Shown piece after piece: positions 62,959-64,000 of a stretch of DNA of 64,000 nt. Numbering within the stretch: position 1 is the first letter of the stretch; the number at the start of each line of letters is the position of its first letter. This DNA comes from an uncultured Mailhella sp. GTDB taxonomy: Bacteria; Desulfobacterota; Desulfovibrionia; Desulfovibrionales; Desulfovibrionaceae. The position numbers were made by a program, and so were the translations under genes. The notes under the pieces are model-generated. The model saw nothing but the letters and a program-made list of their open reading frames with translations. It was not told the origin of the DNA and did no database searches. The DNA lies in assembly GCA_910577155.1 (NCBI GenBank), contig CAJTMS010000001.1, forward strand, positions 5,136 to 69,135. The letters run 5' to 3'.

Positions 62959-62965
62959 ATTTAAA

Positions 62966-62994
62966 TTGACAATATCAAGATATCTTTATATAGT
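62966..62994 (+). promoter_or_regulatory. Sigma-70 promoter of metF with a palindrome in the spacer
   Basis: TTGACA at 62966-62971, 17-base spacer, TATAGT at 62989-62994. The spacer contains ATATC-AA-GATAT (62972-62983), a possible repressor site. Confidence 0.7.
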
Positions 62995-63026
62995 AATACT
63001 GTACACTGTAATGAAAGGAGTTTGCT

Positions 63027-63908
63027 ATGCATATCGGTGAATTAATAAAAAAGCAAGAGAAGCCATTTTTTTCCGTCGAGTTTTTCCCTCCCAAAGAAAA
63101 AGAAAAATGGGATGATTTTTTTCTGGTTGTAGAAAAGCTGAAAGCAATTAATCCTCTTTTTGCTTCCGTGACCTGCGGAGCAGGGGGAACAAGTCAGGAT
63201 AATACCGTGGAAATAGCCACAAAAATAAAAAATACCTATGGCATTGAATGTATGGCACATTGTACCTGTGTCCGTTCTGATAAGGAAAAAATTGATACCT
63301 ATTTGGGGGAATTGAGAAACGCCAATATTCATAACATTCTTGCTCTTCGCGGTGATAAGCCCCGCAATGCCGAAGGGATTATTGATGAATCTCTCATGAG
63401 CCATGATTTCAAATTTGCCTCCGATTTGGTGGAATATGTACGTGCAAATCATAAGGATTTTGATATTGGCGTTGCTGCCTATCCTGCTCCTCATCCTGAA
63501 TCAAAAACCTTTTCGGAAGACAGAAAATATTTGGTAGAAAAAATTAAAAAAGGTGCAAATTTTGGCATTACCCAATTATTTTTTGACAGCCGAGAATTTT
63601 TGGATTTGCAGGAACGCCTGAAAAAAGAAGGGATTACAGATTGTCCTATTATTCCCGGTATTTTGCCTATTCAAAGTCTTGCTTCCATTAAGCATACACT
63701 TTCATTGTGCGGTGCAAATATTCCGGGCAAGTTTTTCTTGGCTCTGGAAAAAGCCCATGAAGAAGGCGGTCAGGAAAAAGTGAAAGAGCTTGGCTTAAAA
63801 TATGCTGTCGACCAAATCCGTATTTTGCTGGATAACGGTGCAAAGGGAATTCACCTCTACAGTTTGAATAAAGCAGATTTATGCTTGCAGCTCGTTGATA
63901 TGATATAA
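63027..63908 (+). CDS. metF: Methylenetetrahydrofolate reductase
   Basis: 293 residues, FAD enzyme that makes 5-methyl-THF for methionine synthesis and, in anaerobes, may serve the methyl branch of one-carbon metabolism. Motifs: FFSVEFFPPKEKEKWDDFF (catalytic Glu), ASVTCGAGGTSQDNT, MAHCTCVRSDKEKI, NILALRGDKPRN and IPGILPIQS. AAAGGAG precedes the ATG. It stands alone between the APC terminator and the dispersed repeat. No zinc- or MetV-like domain is fused. Confidence 0.96.
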   Translation: MHIGELIKKQEKPFFSVEFFPPKEKEKWDDFFLVVEKLKAINPLFASVTCGAGGTSQDNTVEIATKIKNTYGIECMAHCTCVRSDKEKIDTYLGELRNANIHNILALRGDKPRNAEGIIDESLMSHDFKFASDLVEYVRANHKDFDIGVAAYPAPHPESKTFSEDRKYLVEKIKKGANFGITQLFFDSREFLDLQERLKKEGITDCPIIPGILPIQSLASIKHTLSLCGANIPGKFFLALEKAHEEGGQEKVKELGLKYAVDQIRILLDNGAKGIHLYSLNKADLCLQLVDMI

Positions 63909-63928
63909 GATTTTATTTGTATTTTTTA

Positions 63929-64000
63929 CGCTTTGTTATAGTATTGGGTTGATTTTATAATAGTTGGATTTAATAACAAAAATTTACAGTTACTTTTTTT
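63929..64000. repeat. Dispersed intergenic repeat, copy B (runs off the window)
   Basis: 72 bases up to the window end that match 30662-30733 at about 60 positions without gap. It begins 20 bases after metF; the element probably continues beyond the window. Confidence 0.75.

Overview
The window reads as chromosome of a moderately AT-rich Gram-negative anaerobe of the Desulfovibrionaceae type. The supporting genes are a Tat-exported periplasmic [NiFe] hydrogenase (hydA-hydB), a hybrid cluster protein locus with its own Crp/Fnr regulator, sigma-54, and LPS genes (kdsB, gmhB, lpxK). The relatively low GC recalls gut members of the family such as Lawsonia or Taurinivorans, but no marker in the window fixes the genus. 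Gene density is high, most genes have clear Shine-Dalgarno sequences, and many gene pairs are separated by good bidirectional terminators. There is no rRNA operon, CRISPR array, complete insertion sequence or prophage.

Layout. 1-9.3 kb: 3' part of a hybrid sensor kinase, tRNA-Lys and tRNA-Thr, a topoisomerase I fused to a complete RNase HI, kdsB, a small exported protein overlapping an exonuclease III gene, tRNA-His and murA. 9.3-18.8 kb: a lipoprotein lytic transglycosylase with five LysM repeats, divergent from a SpoU-type rRNA methyltransferase, then a minus-strand TPR-yhaO-yhaN operon for DNA-end processing. 18.9-22.6 kb: rpoN, an alanine/glycine:cation symporter and a 570-base gap holding a textbook sigma-54 promoter directly ahead of a terminator-ended, apparently non-coding transcript. 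22.6-30.5 kb: uvrA-gmhB-diguanylate cyclase, a PAP2 phosphatase with an LTA-synthase-like transferase, and a lipoprotein with a His/Pro/Tyr-rich tail. 30.5-34.1 kb: a solitary one-polypeptide restriction-modification enzyme with a (TA)8 tract upstream and a dispersed repeat near its 3' end.

34.1-43.4 kb: the hydrogenase, a branched-chain-type binding protein, a decayed GntR/FCD regulator, a lipoprotein, a universal stress protein, a short DarP, a cysteine-motif protein, dgkA and a class-V aminotransferase. 43.4-50.8 kb: an accessory-looking stretch with a hypothetical exported protein, a RibD-like reductase with no ordinary start codon, an MDR dehydrogenase, the exported C-terminal part of an alpha/beta hydrolase, an EamA exporter, a flavodoxin-fold gene broken in a poly-A run, a metallo-beta-lactamase-fold protein and an exported cupin. 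50.9-54.1 kb: hcp, its ferredoxin partner and a divergent hcpR-like regulator with a perfect palindrome over the predicted start of transcription. 54.3-58.8 kb: tRNA-Glu and the GIY-YIG-lpxK-rnr operon. 59-64 kb: an APC permease, a TauA/SsuA-like binding protein and a double-anchored periplasmic sensor-like protein forming an unusual three-gene unit, then metF and a second copy of the dispersed repeat.

The observations I rate highest are the TopA-RNase HI fusion, the sigma-54-driven candidate small RNA and the APC/binding-protein operon. Functional calls rest on motifs read by eye; no database search was possible.
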